Of a DNA stretch of 64,000 nucleotides, positions 53,211 to 61,480 are shown one piece after another. A model generated the notes under the pieces. That model had not been told where the DNA came from, made no database searches, and saw nothing but the letters and a program-made list of their open reading frames with translations. The DNA is from Desulfonatronum thiodismutans (GTDB taxonomy: Bacteria; Desulfobacterota; Desulfovibrionia; Desulfovibrionales; Desulfonatronaceae). Every line of letters begins with the position of its first letter. The stretch's first letter is position 1. The stretch covers positions 1 to 64,000 of the forward strand of contig NZ_JPIK01000012.1 in the NCBI RefSeq assembly GCF_000717475.1. Direction: 5' to 3'. A program made the translations under genes and the position numbers.

Positions 53211-54522
53211 TTTTCGCCAAAGCTGGTCTAGTGTCGGCTCCGGAACACCTGAGTTCGCAAACACGTTAGCTCAGTTGGAAATTTATGCTGGAGGTTACAA
53301 TCTTACAAGAAATGAGAATATTTTTTCTCAATCCATTCAGGACCATGTGATTGTATCATCCTATCCATTAGCATTGTGGATGCTACAAAATTGGTGGAGG
53401 CTGCTTTACGAGCCACTGCCGGCGAATAACAAGCCTGATATTAGCTGGCGGATGGCGCACGAATTAGGGGCGGCAAATCATGGATTTGTGTGGCCAAAAA
53501 TCCTTTTTGCAAGTGACAGCCAAAACGTGCAAGTTTGGTCAATTCCTTCAGATGCAAATTGTCAGCAGTCTGTTAGATATATTAACGGGTTAAATAACCC
53601 TGTGTCTATTAGTATCGCCGATTTTCGACAAGCGCTTTTTGATTTTATCTCCACAGTCGAAAATAGATTGGAGGCCTTTAGGTTGGAGTCCTCTGATGTT
53701 TCAGCGTTGCTTACTCTATTAAAAGAAGAAGAGCAAATTGAAGAAAGCAGAATTTACCGTAAACTTGAGGCCCTTATGGGATTTGATCCAGATGAATGCT
53801 CTTCATATACAATGGAATATGCAATCAGGCTATATGAAGAGTATGGAGAAAGTACATTGTCGGAGTTAGCGCCAGTCTATGGGAAAATGGGGCAAGAAGA
53901 ACCATTGAAGCATATTGAGAAATTTATAAGCGCTACAGGTGTATACGGAAAACCAACATTCTCAACAACACAAAAAGCAAGTAGCACCTGCTCTGATACA
54001 GTACCTTGGAAAGTAGCGGTAGAGAATGCTCGAGAATTGAGAAATGAAATCGGAAACACAAACAACCCAATTGATACTAAAACTCTCTTTGAATTATTGG
54101 GTATAGCCTCGTCGGCTATAGACAAGTGGGAGCCTATGGGTAGATCTAGTGTATCAGTAGGAATACCAACCGGCGATCAAACAATTAAATTTGTACCTCG
54201 CAAAAAGCACCCTATTAGTAAGCGGTTTGAGTTGTCGCGCTATGTCGGTGATTTCATGCAAACTGCCAGCAATCAATGGCTGACTAATACGGACTTAGGC
54301 ACTTATAGACAAAAATATCAAAGGGCTTTTGCAGCAGAGTTCTTATGCCCAATAGATGGCTTAATTGGTTTTTTGGAGAACGATTTTTCCAATGAAGCCA
54401 TTGAGGATGCAGCATATCACTTTAATGTAAGCGAGCAAACAATTACATCTCTGCTAGCGAACAATCATTATACTGAATGCCAAACGATAAATGAGTCACC
54501 ATATCATATTGGATACAATTAA
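53194..54522 (+). CDS. cassette 2 second gene, ImmA/IrrE-like with degenerate metal motif
   Basis: A 442-residue protein with GTG start overlapping the previous gene. The last ~130 residues resemble ImmA/IrrE-type metalloproteases: RFELSRYVGDF stands where RFTLAHELGH is normal, and RAFAAEFLCPIDGL matches the (E)xxAxxFAAELLMP segment, followed by a helical VSEQTITSLL. The HExxH histidines are missing, so it is likely a non-catalytic relative. The N-terminal 300 residues are unrecognised, with WRMAHELGAANHGF near 90. AT-rich codons point to foreign origin. Confidence 0.55.
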   Translation: MTKKIDFRQSWSSVGSGTPEFANTLAQLEIYAGGYNLTRNENIFSQSIQDHVIVSSYPLALWMLQNWWRLLYEPLPANNKPDISWRMAHELGAANHGFVWPKILFASDSQNVQVWSIPSDANCQQSVRYINGLNNPVSISIADFRQALFDFISTVENRLEAFRLESSDVSALLTLLKEEEQIEESRIYRKLEALMGFDPDECSSYTMEYAIRLYEEYGESTLSELAPVYGKMGQEEPLKHIEKFISATGVYGKPTFSTTQKASSTCSDTVPWKVAVENARELRNEIGNTNNPIDTKTLFELLGIASSAIDKWEPMGRSSVSVGIPTGDQTIKFVPRKKHPISKRFELSRYVGDFMQTASNQWLTNTDLGTYRQKYQRAFAAEFLCPIDGLIGFLENDFSNEAIEDAAYHFNVSEQTITSLLANNHYTECQTINESPYHIGYN

Positions 54523-54528
54523 CTTATA

Positions 54529-54596
54529 TTTGGCTAACAAGGCAAATTAACTCGGATCGCAAATTCCGCTGCGCTTCATTTGCGAACAGTTATTTG
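54529..54596 (+). mobile_element. attC-like site 2
   Basis: R'' core GGCTAAC (54532). Inner stem TCGCAAAT (54557-54564) with ATTTGCGA (54578-54585). CAAATTAACT (54543-54552) can pair with AGTTATTTG (54588-54596) leaving one extra T. The next boundary is G|TTATTT at 54589. It shares the GGCTAACAAGGC start with site 1. Confidence 0.6.
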
Positions 54597-54629
54597 CGAC
54601 GTTTCGGCATTACACCACTGCTGTTGTAG

Positions 54630-55076
54630 ATGCGTAGATTTATTCTCAATATTGCGGATACAACAGTGTTGATTCTTGAAAATACCCCGTACGTTCTCGA
54701 TGAAGTCGCTTCTGAGCAAGTACGACAACGACTAGAGGTGATCGAAGAGAGGGTGAGCTTGCTCAGACGAACTGGGACGCTTACGGATGAGACACTGCGC
54801 GATTATTACGGGGAAAAGCGTTTTGAACAGGTTGCCGAATCCAATGCAATTGAAGGTTCCAGGCTCAATATGGGGGAAACAGAGCTTGCGGTACTAAAGG
54901 GAATTACGATTACAGGGCATGACCCAGCGTACACAAAGGACGCTATCGCGTTGGATCACGCGCTGACTCGGATTGCGGAGCTGGCGCGAGTCCGCGAGAC
55001 TCCTGCCAATATCCAGCAACTCCACGAGATTCACGCTCTTCTCTTAGGGGATCGGCCGGGAGCCGCCTTGGATTGA
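54630..55076 (+). pseudogene. Fic-family protein, truncated after the N-terminal domain
   Basis: A 148-codon remainder of a Fic/DOC AMP-transferase-type protein, 40 bp after the cassette-3 boundary. Fic_N features are visible: EQVAESNAIEGSRLNMGETE and ITGHDPAYTKDAIALDHAL. The frame enters QQLHEIHALLLGDR, where the core begins, and then stops. The catalytic HPFxxGNGR motif is absent. The cut coincides with the end of the convergent yhaV gene, which suggests that the toxin-antitoxin pair was inserted here and removed the rest, including cassette 3's attC. Confidence 0.7.
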
Positions 55077-55522
55077 GCCAGAAGGCTTTCCCAGTCTTCC
55101 GGAGGGCATCCTTTGTCCAGCATTTTTCGGAAGACCTTGTACGCGTCGTTTCCACTGTCGTACGCCCTTTTTGTCTGCTCGTCGTTGACCCAGGCATAGA
55201 CAATGATTCGCTTTTTCCGATGATAACGGAAGAAGAGGCGGTATTGTTGAAAAAACTTGGCTCGAAGCCAGTGCTTGCGTTGGCCGCCCAACGTTCCGCC
55301 CTGGCGGTACTCCGGGCGCCCTGGATCCTGGGGAATGATCTCGAAGGCCAGCCTGGTGATGGCCGCAAGACGTTTGGCGACATTTTTTTTCTGATACCCA
55401 TCAGGGTCCTTGTCCCTCAGACTCGACACTTGCGCCGCAAGCCGTTCCAACTGGTCCAGGAACAACGGGTGGGCGTAAATTGACCATCCATTGACGACGA
55501 GTTGCCGTGGAGCGTCGCTCAT
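55031..55522 (-). CDS. yhaV: YhaV-type toxin
   Basis: A 163-residue ribonuclease-type toxin of the YhaV family (RelE-like). Conserved parts are NGWSIYAHPLFLDQLERL at the N-terminus, KRLAAITRLAFEIIPQDP, the segment FFQQYRLFFRYH and VYAWVNDEQTKRAYDS. The start overlaps the prlF stop by 4 nt in the standard order antitoxin then toxin. The last ~15 codons (AAPGRSPKRRA) overlap the truncated Fic gene on the other strand and may be extra. Confidence 0.92.
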   Translation of the reverse strand: MSDAPRQLVVNGWSIYAHPLFLDQLERLAAQVSSLRDKDPDGYQKKNVAKRLAAITRLAFEIIPQDPGRPEYRQGGTLGGQRKHWLRAKFFQQYRLFFRYHRKKRIIVYAWVNDEQTKRAYDSGNDAYKVFRKMLDKGCPPEDWESLLAQSKAAPGRSPKRRA

Positions 55523-55839
55523 CCGTCTTCATCCAGCGGCTGGTCAAGATCCACCTGGATGTTCCGCGTCAAGGACGTGATTCGTTGGGCAAGACCACTG
55601 TCAACCGTCTGAATCCGTTCCGGATGCCGTTCCATGTCTCGGGCCAGAAACGCGAGAAATCCCTCCAGTATTGGATCATTATCCACCTCATCGACACGAG
55701 CAATGGACACTTTTCCGGCATCAATGCTGTACTTGAGCTTGTCCCCTTTCCCAAGCCCAAGGGTTTCACGGACGATCTTGGGAATGGTGGTCTGGTAGCG
55801 TTCCGTCAGAGTTGACTCGAACAAGGTTGATGTCGGCAT
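55519..55839 (-). CDS. prlF: PrlF-type antitoxin
   Basis: A 106-residue protein with an N-terminal AbrB/MazE-like swapped-hairpin DNA-binding domain (STLTERYQTTIPKIVRETLG, LGKGDKLKY) and an acidic C-terminus that neutralises YhaV. AAGGAGGT lies 5 nt before the ATG at 55839; an ATG at 55854 is possible but overlaps this site. Like other AbrB-type antitoxins it probably represses its own operon. Confidence 0.9.
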   Translation of the reverse strand: MPTSTLFESTLTERYQTTIPKIVRETLGLGKGDKLKYSIDAGKVSIARVDEVDNDPILEGFLAFLARDMERHPERIQTVDSGLAQRITSLTRNIQVDLDQPLDEDG

Positions 55840-55937
55840 GATAACCTCCTTCATGGTATTGGTCGAAGGTAATGCGTGTGCATTGCAGCGTCAACTCCGA
55901 TTTATATTTCAAATGACTGCACCCCTTCCAACTCAAA

Positions 55938-57296
55938 TCATATCCTGGCCGTGGCCAGAAACACGGCATGCAGGACGGTGATCAGCAGGATGAACAAATG
56001 GCGGGACGTGGTGGGCGAGAGGCGGGCGAAGCTGTAGGACAGGCGGTTGTCGCGGCAGCGGTGGATGCAGTCTCCGCAGAGGGTGCAGGACAGGCCGGGT
56101 TTCCGGTTGACGAGGTGTCCGGGCTCCAGGGCACCGTACCGACAGGCTCGGGCGCAGCGACCGCAGGCGTCGCAGTCCTGATTGATGCGCAGCCGCCAGG
56201 GCAGCAGCCGCCCCAGGACCACCGCGGCCAGTCCTACCGGGCAGAAGACCGTGCAGTGGGCCATCACGCCCATTTTGCGGGATATCGCGGCCATGATCCC
56301 CACGCCTACCAAGCCGAACCCGGCGGCCAACGTCACGGCCCAGGTCCAGTGAACGTCCAGCAGGCGCAGTCCCAAGGCCGTGAGCATGATCAGCGCGAAA
56401 ATGGCCAGGCGGGCCGGGAAGGCCCAGGGCGGCAGGGCTTGCGGGCGTTTGGTCCGCAGGGCCGCCTGGTGGTCCCAGGCCCCGATGTAGCAGAGATGGC
56501 TGCACCAGGCCGGTCCCACCAAGAGAACCGTGCTCAAAAAGAGAATGAGCATGAAGAACCCCTCCCCGCGATAGATCGGTCCGGCCAGAATCAAGGCCGG
56601 AACCGGCAAATGCAGGTCCCCGGTCATCAAGAACCGCTCCCATCCGGCTAAGCCCAGGGCCAGTTGGCCGAAAAAGATCACGGAAAAAAACAGCCACATC
56701 CGGGCACGCACCTGCGAGGCCCGCTCCGGGTTGGTCAGCTTGCCGGCGATCCATGCCGCATAGAGCCCCATGCCCAGGATTTGCAGCGCGCCGAAGCCTG
56801 GAAAAAAGCGGTCAACGAGAAGGATCGGGAAGGAAACCTTGGCCTGGGCCAGCGCCAAAGCGACAATGGTGAGCAGGAAAGCTCCGGCCTGGACCGCGGC
56901 CGCATCCGATTTATGGCTGAATCGTTCACGGAGGGCGCGGGTTTCCAGAAGCAATGCGCTGGCGCCGGTGACCACGGCCACCGAGCCCAGGATCAGGGCC
57001 AGCCGCAGCCACGGCAGACCGACCACCTGCCGAAACTGGATCAGGTCCATCATGGCCAGCACCCAGACGGCCATGCCCGCGGCAAAGGCCGCCTGCAACA
57101 CCGGACGGACCCAGGCCCGGCGCAGAAAAAACAGCACGGGCAGGGTCAGGCAGACCACGACCATTCCCAGATCCCCGGAGCGCAGATAATGGGCCGCCAG
57201 CAGCAGACAGGACAAGGTCGGTGGGGTCAGAGCGCCTAAAGTGCATAGGGTGGTGCGCAGGGTGGTGCGCGGTGGAGATGATGTGGGCGGGGTCAT
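55938..57296 (-). CDS. NapH/NosR-like membrane ferredoxin
   Basis: A 452-residue inner-membrane protein with about ten membrane segments and cytoplasmic Fe-S clusters near the C-terminus. CSHLCYIGAWD and CTVFCPVGL are the CxxxC(P) pairs of the NapH/NosR/RdxA group. CDACGRCARACRYGAL and CTLCGDCIHRC are two 4Fe-4S motifs. It would move electrons between the quinone pool and a soluble or periplasmic partner. Two FNR-type boxes lie upstream (57359, 57415), which suggests control by an oxygen/NO-responsive CRP/FNR regulator, as for hcp. ATG 57296 preferred over 57353. Confidence 0.82.
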   Translation of the reverse strand: MTPPTSSPPRTTLRTTLCTLGALTPPTLSCLLLAAHYLRSGDLGMVVVCLTLPVLFFLRRAWVRPVLQAAFAAGMAVWVLAMMDLIQFRQVVGLPWLRLALILGSVAVVTGASALLLETRALRERFSHKSDAAAVQAGAFLLTIVALALAQAKVSFPILLVDRFFPGFGALQILGMGLYAAWIAGKLTNPERASQVRARMWLFFSVIFFGQLALGLAGWERFLMTGDLHLPVPALILAGPIYRGEGFFMLILFLSTVLLVGPAWCSHLCYIGAWDHQAALRTKRPQALPPWAFPARLAIFALIMLTALGLRLLDVHWTWAVTLAAGFGLVGVGIMAAISRKMGVMAHCTVFCPVGLAAVVLGRLLPWRLRINQDCDACGRCARACRYGALEPGHLVNRKPGLSCTLCGDCIHRCRDNRLSYSFARLSPTTSRHLFILLITVLHAVFLATARI

Positions 57297-57358
57297 GCGG
57301 GCTCCGTGGCAAGAGGAAAGTGAAACCCACCGATAGGCCGAAAATATTCGCACCTGCC

Positions 57359-57372
57359 TTGATCTGGATCAA
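57359..57372. promoter_or_regulatory. FNR-family box 1 (TTGATCTGGATCAA)
   Basis: A perfect match to the FNR-type consensus TTGAT-N4-ATCAA, centred about 70 bp upstream of the NapH-like start codon (57296). Confidence 0.75.
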
Positions 57373-57414
57373 TTCTCGGCGCACATGCTCTTTTGCTCTT
57401 CTACGTTACAGAAT

Positions 57415-57428
57415 TTGATTCAGATCAA
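57415..57428. promoter_or_regulatory. FNR-family box 2 (TTGATTCAGATCAA)
   Basis: A second perfect TTGAT-N4-ATCAA match, 56 bp from the first, between the divergent NapH-like and kinase genes. It may control the minus-strand gene together with box 1. Confidence 0.75.
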
Positions 57429-57516
57429 GATGCGGGATTGCCGCGGGGGCCAGAGTCGAGACAAGCTTGCGCCAAATCTTCGATACTACCTCCCGTGTTG
57501 ACGGATTTCCTGGAAC

Positions 57517-57711
57517 GTGGTTTCAGACGAGAAGCTGAATGCGACCATGAACCGCTCTGGTGCAACGTGGCTGACGACCATGGGCACAGGCGATAACGCC
57601 GACACGCTGCTCAAACCCGCCGATCAGGCGTTGCTGCGGGCGAATGCCAGCGGGCGCAACCGGGTTGAGAGTAGCGAGTCCGACGGGCAAGACGCTTTCA
57701 CTGCCCCTTGA
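57517..57711 (+). pseudogene. GGDEF (diguanylate cyclase) C-terminal relic
   Basis: The frame contains GDNADTLLKPADQALLRANA then SGRNRVES, matching the end of GGDEF domains (ADxLLxxADxALYxAKxxGRNRV). The catalytic loop and the rest are gone. It lies just before the sensor-kinase gene. Confidence 0.7.
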
Positions 57712-57797
57712 GATGCAGACCCGACGCGCTTGCGCCGCGTGCCGACGAAAGTCGTAAAGCTCCGGGAATGGCCTTTGGCTAAATAACAGGAGAACAT

Positions 57798-59516
57798 ATG
57801 AGCATAAATACCCGCCTGGCCGCGACGATTGGGGGAGTTATTCTTGTCGCCGCCTTGATTTCGATTCTCTTTGTAAATGCCAGGATGAAAGAGCATGCCT
57901 TGCTCGAAGCCCAGGAAAAGGCCCAGGTGATTCTGGATTCCAGGTTGGCCGTGCATACCTATTTCTCGCATCAACTCAAACCGACATTGTTTGACTTCGC
58001 CGCGGCAAACGCACCTGAACTGGGCGAGCAGTTCGACCCGGTGTGGATGTCCTCAACATATGCCGTGCGCGAAATGGAAGAGTATTTTAAAGGATTGCAC
58101 GACATTCCTTATTATTACAAGGAGGCGGCAATCAATGCTCGTCACCCGGCTAATGAAGCCGACGCCCTGGAGCGGGATTTCATTGAAAGGCTGAACCAGG
58201 ACGATGGGGTGCATTCGTTGTCTGAAATCCGGATTTTCGACGGTGAGCCCTACTTCACCGTTTTGCAGCGCGGCGAGGCCATGGAAGCAACATGTCTTCG
58301 TTGCCATTCCGAACCGGAGTTCGCTCCGCGGGGCCTCGTGGAAGCCTACGGCTCGGAGCGCAGCTTTAGCCGGACGGAGGGTGAGGTCGTCTCAGCCGTA
58401 TCCATCCGGATTCCCCTTGAGGCGGCATACACATCCGTCAATCACCTCACTTTGCAGTTGGCCATTGCGTTCGGGACCGTACTCGTAGGCCTTTTCTGCG
58501 TGACCGTGTTCCTGAACAAGCGCTGGATATTCAGCCCATTGGGATATCTTCGCGACAAGGCCCAGGCCATCGCCACGGACCCCGCGCACTTGGGGGAGCA
58601 GATCACGCCGCCCAAAGGCACGGAACTGGTCGATCTCGCCAACACGTTCAACAGCATGTCCAAAGCCCTCCAAATTGAACGAAACGAACTTGAAGATCGT
58701 GTTCGGCGACGAACGATGGAGCTTGAAACGTCCAACGCCAAGCTACGCAGCGAAATGGCTGAACGCGAACAGGCCGAGGAGATGATCAGGCAGGTCAATC
58801 AGCAGTTGCAAAGATCCAATGAGGACAAAGACAGACTCTTTTCCATTATCGCCCATGACCTGAAATCCCCCTTGTCCGGCCTGATGACCTCAACCCAGTT
58901 GCTTTCCGAAGACATCAAGCTCTTCACGGAACATGAGACAGCCCATCTGGCCGCGGAACTGCATACGAGCACGCGCAATGTGATGGCGCTTTTGGAAGAC
59001 TTGATGCAATGGGCGCGCATGGAGCAAGGCAACCTGGAGTTTGTAAGGAAGTCGTCCAATTTGTCTGAATTGGCGAATATTAGTCTGAAATCGGCCCAGG
59101 GGGTGGCCGATCAGAAGAGCATCTCAATTACCATTGACATCCCCCATAACATGACGGCCATGATCGACAAGCCGATGATCAACACCGTCATTCGCAACCT
59201 GCTCTTCAATGCCGTGAAATTCACGCCCCGTGGTGGAGAAGTTCTCGTTACGGCCCGCCAAGAAGGCGACGTTATTCAGATGGCCGTGAAAGACAGCGGT
59301 ATCGGCATAAACAAGGAGAGGCTGTCCAACCTCTTCGTCATTTCCAAGGACAAGCGTCAGCTTGGAACGGAAGGCGAGAAGGGAACCGGCCTCGGCCTGG
59401 TCATCTGCAAACAGTTTATCGAGAAGCATGGGGGCCGAATCTGGGTAGAAAGCGCACAAGGGCAGGGAACGACCGTGTATTTTACGCTGCCCAAGGGCGG
59501 GCGGGACCTCGTGTAG
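57798..59516 (+). CDS. sensor histidine kinase with periplasmic heme-c (DUF3365/Tll0287-like) domain
   Basis: A 572-residue membrane kinase. Membrane segments lie at about 8-27 and 219-240. The periplasmic part (about 30-215) is of the Tll0287-like DUF3365 type with a heme-binding motif CLRCH (Cys166-His170). A HAMP domain (about 240-295), a coiled coil, then HisKA with phospho-accepting His353 (IIAHDLKSPLSG) and HATPase_c with NLLFNAVKFTPRG and GTGLGLVICKQ follow. A covalent heme facing the periplasm suggests redox, NO or CO sensing. It lies 235 bp upstream of hcp. No response-regulator gene is in the window. Confidence 0.87.
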   Translation: MSINTRLAATIGGVILVAALISILFVNARMKEHALLEAQEKAQVILDSRLAVHTYFSHQLKPTLFDFAAANAPELGEQFDPVWMSSTYAVREMEEYFKGLHDIPYYYKEAAINARHPANEADALERDFIERLNQDDGVHSLSEIRIFDGEPYFTVLQRGEAMEATCLRCHSEPEFAPRGLVEAYGSERSFSRTEGEVVSAVSIRIPLEAAYTSVNHLTLQLAIAFGTVLVGLFCVTVFLNKRWIFSPLGYLRDKAQAIATDPAHLGEQITPPKGTELVDLANTFNSMSKALQIERNELEDRVRRRTMELETSNAKLRSEMAEREQAEEMIRQVNQQLQRSNEDKDRLFSIIAHDLKSPLSGLMTSTQLLSEDIKLFTEHETAHLAAELHTSTRNVMALLEDLMQWARMEQGNLEFVRKSSNLSELANISLKSAQGVADQKSISITIDIPHNMTAMIDKPMINTVIRNLLFNAVKFTPRGGEVLVTARQEGDVIQMAVKDSGIGINKERLSNLFVISKDKRQLGTEGEKGTGLGLVICKQFIEKHGGRIWVESAQGQGTTVYFTLPKGGRDLV

Positions 59517-59650
59517 CGGCAACCATCACAGCGAGATGGGGCATGAGTCGACATGGGGGCATCTGCATCAACTGAACGAGACAGATGCGTCCTGGAAAAA
59601 CTGACAGCGGACATTGCCGAAAAGCATCAGAAAAACGGATTTGCGGCTTT

Positions 59651-59664
59651 TTGACATAGATCAA
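59651..59664. promoter_or_regulatory. FNR-family box upstream of hcp (TTGACATAGATCAA)
   Basis: Matches TTGAT-N4-ATCAA with one substitution, about 95 bp before the hcp start. In sulfate reducers hcp is a known target of the CRP/FNR-type regulator HcpR; assignment to that regulator here is inference. Confidence 0.6.
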
Positions 59665-59752
59665 GGCGCGGCTTTGCAAGTTAGGTAGAACGAGACCCGT
59701 GTTCGGCGGAAAATCCTTTTTACCAAACCTATAGATTCAGAGGAGGCAAGTC

Positions 59753-61387
59753 ATGACCATGTTTTGTTACCAGTGTGAACAGACGGCCAAGGGCCAGGGA
59801 TGCGAGAAGGTCGGCGTGTGCGGCAAACAGCCGGACGTTGCCGCGTTACAGGACCTGCTGGTGTATGCACTGCAGGGGTTGGGGCTGGTGGCCCACGAAG
59901 GCCGCAAGGTGGGCGTGAAGAGCGCGGAGATTGACGCTTTTGCCTGCGAGGCGTTGTTTTCCACGTTGACCAACGTGGACTTCGATCCGGAGCGGTTCGT
60001 GCCCCTGATCAAACAGGCTGTCACCTACCGCGAGGAACTGCGGGCCAAGGTCAAGGCAGCGGGCGGCGTCGCGGAATTCGATGCTCCGGAAGCGACCTTC
60101 GAGCCTGCTCCGACCATGGACGGCTTGGTCCACCAAGGCGAAGAGCACGGTCTGCACAACGACAAGGTGACCGACCCGGACAAGCGCTCCCTGAAGCATA
60201 CTCTGCTGTTTGGACTCAAAGGTGTGGCCGCCTATGCCGATCACGCCCGGATTCTGGGCCAAACCGACGACTCGGTGTACGCCTTCATCCATGAGGCCAT
60301 GGCCACCATGACCCGCACGGATCTGGAGCTGCCAGACTGGCTGGGACTGGTGCTGCGCTGCGGCGAGGTCAACCTGAAGACCATGGAGATTCTGGATGCG
60401 GCCAATACCGGCGCCTACGGCGACCCGGTCCCCACGCCCGTGCCCCTTGGCCCGATAAAGGGCAAGGCCATCCTGGTGTCCGGCCACGATCTGAAGGATC
60501 TGGAAGAGTTGCTCAAGCAGACCACAGGCAAGGGCATCAACATCTACACCCACGGGGAAATGCTGCCGGCCCACGGCTATCCCAAGTTGAAGGCCTATTC
60601 GCACTTCCATGGCCACTACGGCACGGCCTGGCAGAACCAGCACAAGGAATTCAGCGCCTTCCCCGGGGCCATCCTGATGACCACCAACTGCATCCAGCGC
60701 CCGCAGGAAAGCTACAAGGGCAACATCTTCACCACCGGTCTGGTGGGCTTTCCCGGGGTCCAGCACGTCAAGAACGGCGAATTCGGTCCGGTGATCGCCA
60801 AGGCCTTGGAAATGCCCGGCTTTGCCGAGGACGTCCCCGGCAAGACCGTAATGACCGGCTTTGCCCGCAACGCGGTGCTTTCCGCGGCGGACAAGGTCGT
60901 CGAACTGGTCAAGAACAAGAAGATCCGCCACTTTTTCCTGGTTGCCGGCTGCGACGGGGCCAAGCCCGGCCGTAACTACTACACCGAGTTCGTGGAAAAG
61001 GTGCCCTCGGACTGCGTGGTCCTGACCCTGGCCTGCGGCAAGTTCCGCTTTTTCGACAAGGATCTGGGCGCCATCGACGGCCTGCCCCGGCTGCTGGACA
61101 TGGGCCAGTGCAACGATGCCTACTCGGCCATCCAGGTGGCCGTGGCCCTGTCCAAGGCCTTTGGCGTGGGCGTGAACGAACTGCCCCTGTCCCTGGTCCT
61201 GTCCTGGTACGAACAGAAGGCCGTGGCCATCCTGCTGACCCTGCTGCACCTGGGCATCCAGGATATCCGCCTCGGACCCTCACTGCCGGCCTTCACCTCG
61301 CCCAACGTGCTCCAGGTCCTGGTGGACACCTTCAACATCAAGCCCATCACCACTCCGGACGAAGACCTGAAGGCCATTCTCGGCTAG
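59753..61387 (+). CDS. hcp: hydroxylamine reductase (hybrid cluster protein)
   Basis: A 544-residue cytosolic enzyme of nitrosative-stress defence (NO or hydroxylamine reduction, protein S-nitrosylation in some species). The N-terminal 4Fe-4S ligands are Cys5, Cys8, Cys17 and Cys23 with the CX2CX8CX5C spacing of Desulfovibrio Hcp. Hybrid-cluster ligands are visible in the segments FSAFPGAILMTTNC, FLVAGCDGAKPGRNYYTEF and LTLACGKFRF. AGAGGAGG precedes the ATG. A strong terminator follows, so it is probably monocistronic. No hcr gene is adjacent. Confidence 0.96.
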   Translation: MTMFCYQCEQTAKGQGCEKVGVCGKQPDVAALQDLLVYALQGLGLVAHEGRKVGVKSAEIDAFACEALFSTLTNVDFDPERFVPLIKQAVTYREELRAKVKAAGGVAEFDAPEATFEPAPTMDGLVHQGEEHGLHNDKVTDPDKRSLKHTLLFGLKGVAAYADHARILGQTDDSVYAFIHEAMATMTRTDLELPDWLGLVLRCGEVNLKTMEILDAANTGAYGDPVPTPVPLGPIKGKAILVSGHDLKDLEELLKQTTGKGINIYTHGEMLPAHGYPKLKAYSHFHGHYGTAWQNQHKEFSAFPGAILMTTNCIQRPQESYKGNIFTTGLVGFPGVQHVKNGEFGPVIAKALEMPGFAEDVPGKTVMTGFARNAVLSAADKVVELVKNKKIRHFFLVAGCDGAKPGRNYYTEFVEKVPSDCVVLTLACGKFRFFDKDLGAIDGLPRLLDMGQCNDAYSAIQVAVALSKAFGVGVNELPLSLVLSWYEQKAVAILLTLLHLGIQDIRLGPSLPAFTSPNVLQVLVDTFNIKPITTPDEDLKAILG

Positions 61388-61411
61388 TTCGAAGTCGTGC
61401 GGATTGTATTA

Positions 61412-61450
61412 AAGAAGGGGGGCGTTACGCCCCCCTTCTTTCTTTTTTTG
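61412..61450 (+). terminator. rho-independent terminator of hcp
   Basis: A perfect 13-bp stem (AAGAAGGGGGGCG and its complement at 61428-61440), a TTA loop and a following TCTTTTTTT. It lies 25 bp after the hcp stop. Confidence 0.92.
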
Positions 61451-61480
61451 GCCCCACGCATGCCCGTCCTGACTCGTGAG

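Larger units (their letters stand above)
52019..54596 (+). mobile_element. integrase-less integron cassette array (CALIN-like)
   Basis: Two complete cassettes and the start of a third. Cassette 1 runs from GTTAGCCGCCAT (52019) to its attC ending at 52743. Its 5' end is the exact complement of ATGGCGGCTAAC at its own 3' site, as expected when one attC is split by circle integration. Cassette 2 starts GTTATCCAAA (52743) and ends with TTTGGCTAAC (54529), 9 of 10 bases complementary. Genes are AT-rich relative to neighbours and all on one strand, with starts close to the 5' boundary. No integrase in the window. Confidence 0.7.

Noticed and set aside
59846..61249. 467-codon open frame antisense to hcp
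   Set aside because: Overlaps a certain gene; composition is of the shadow type (Gly/Ala/His/Gln-rich) and it has no motif.
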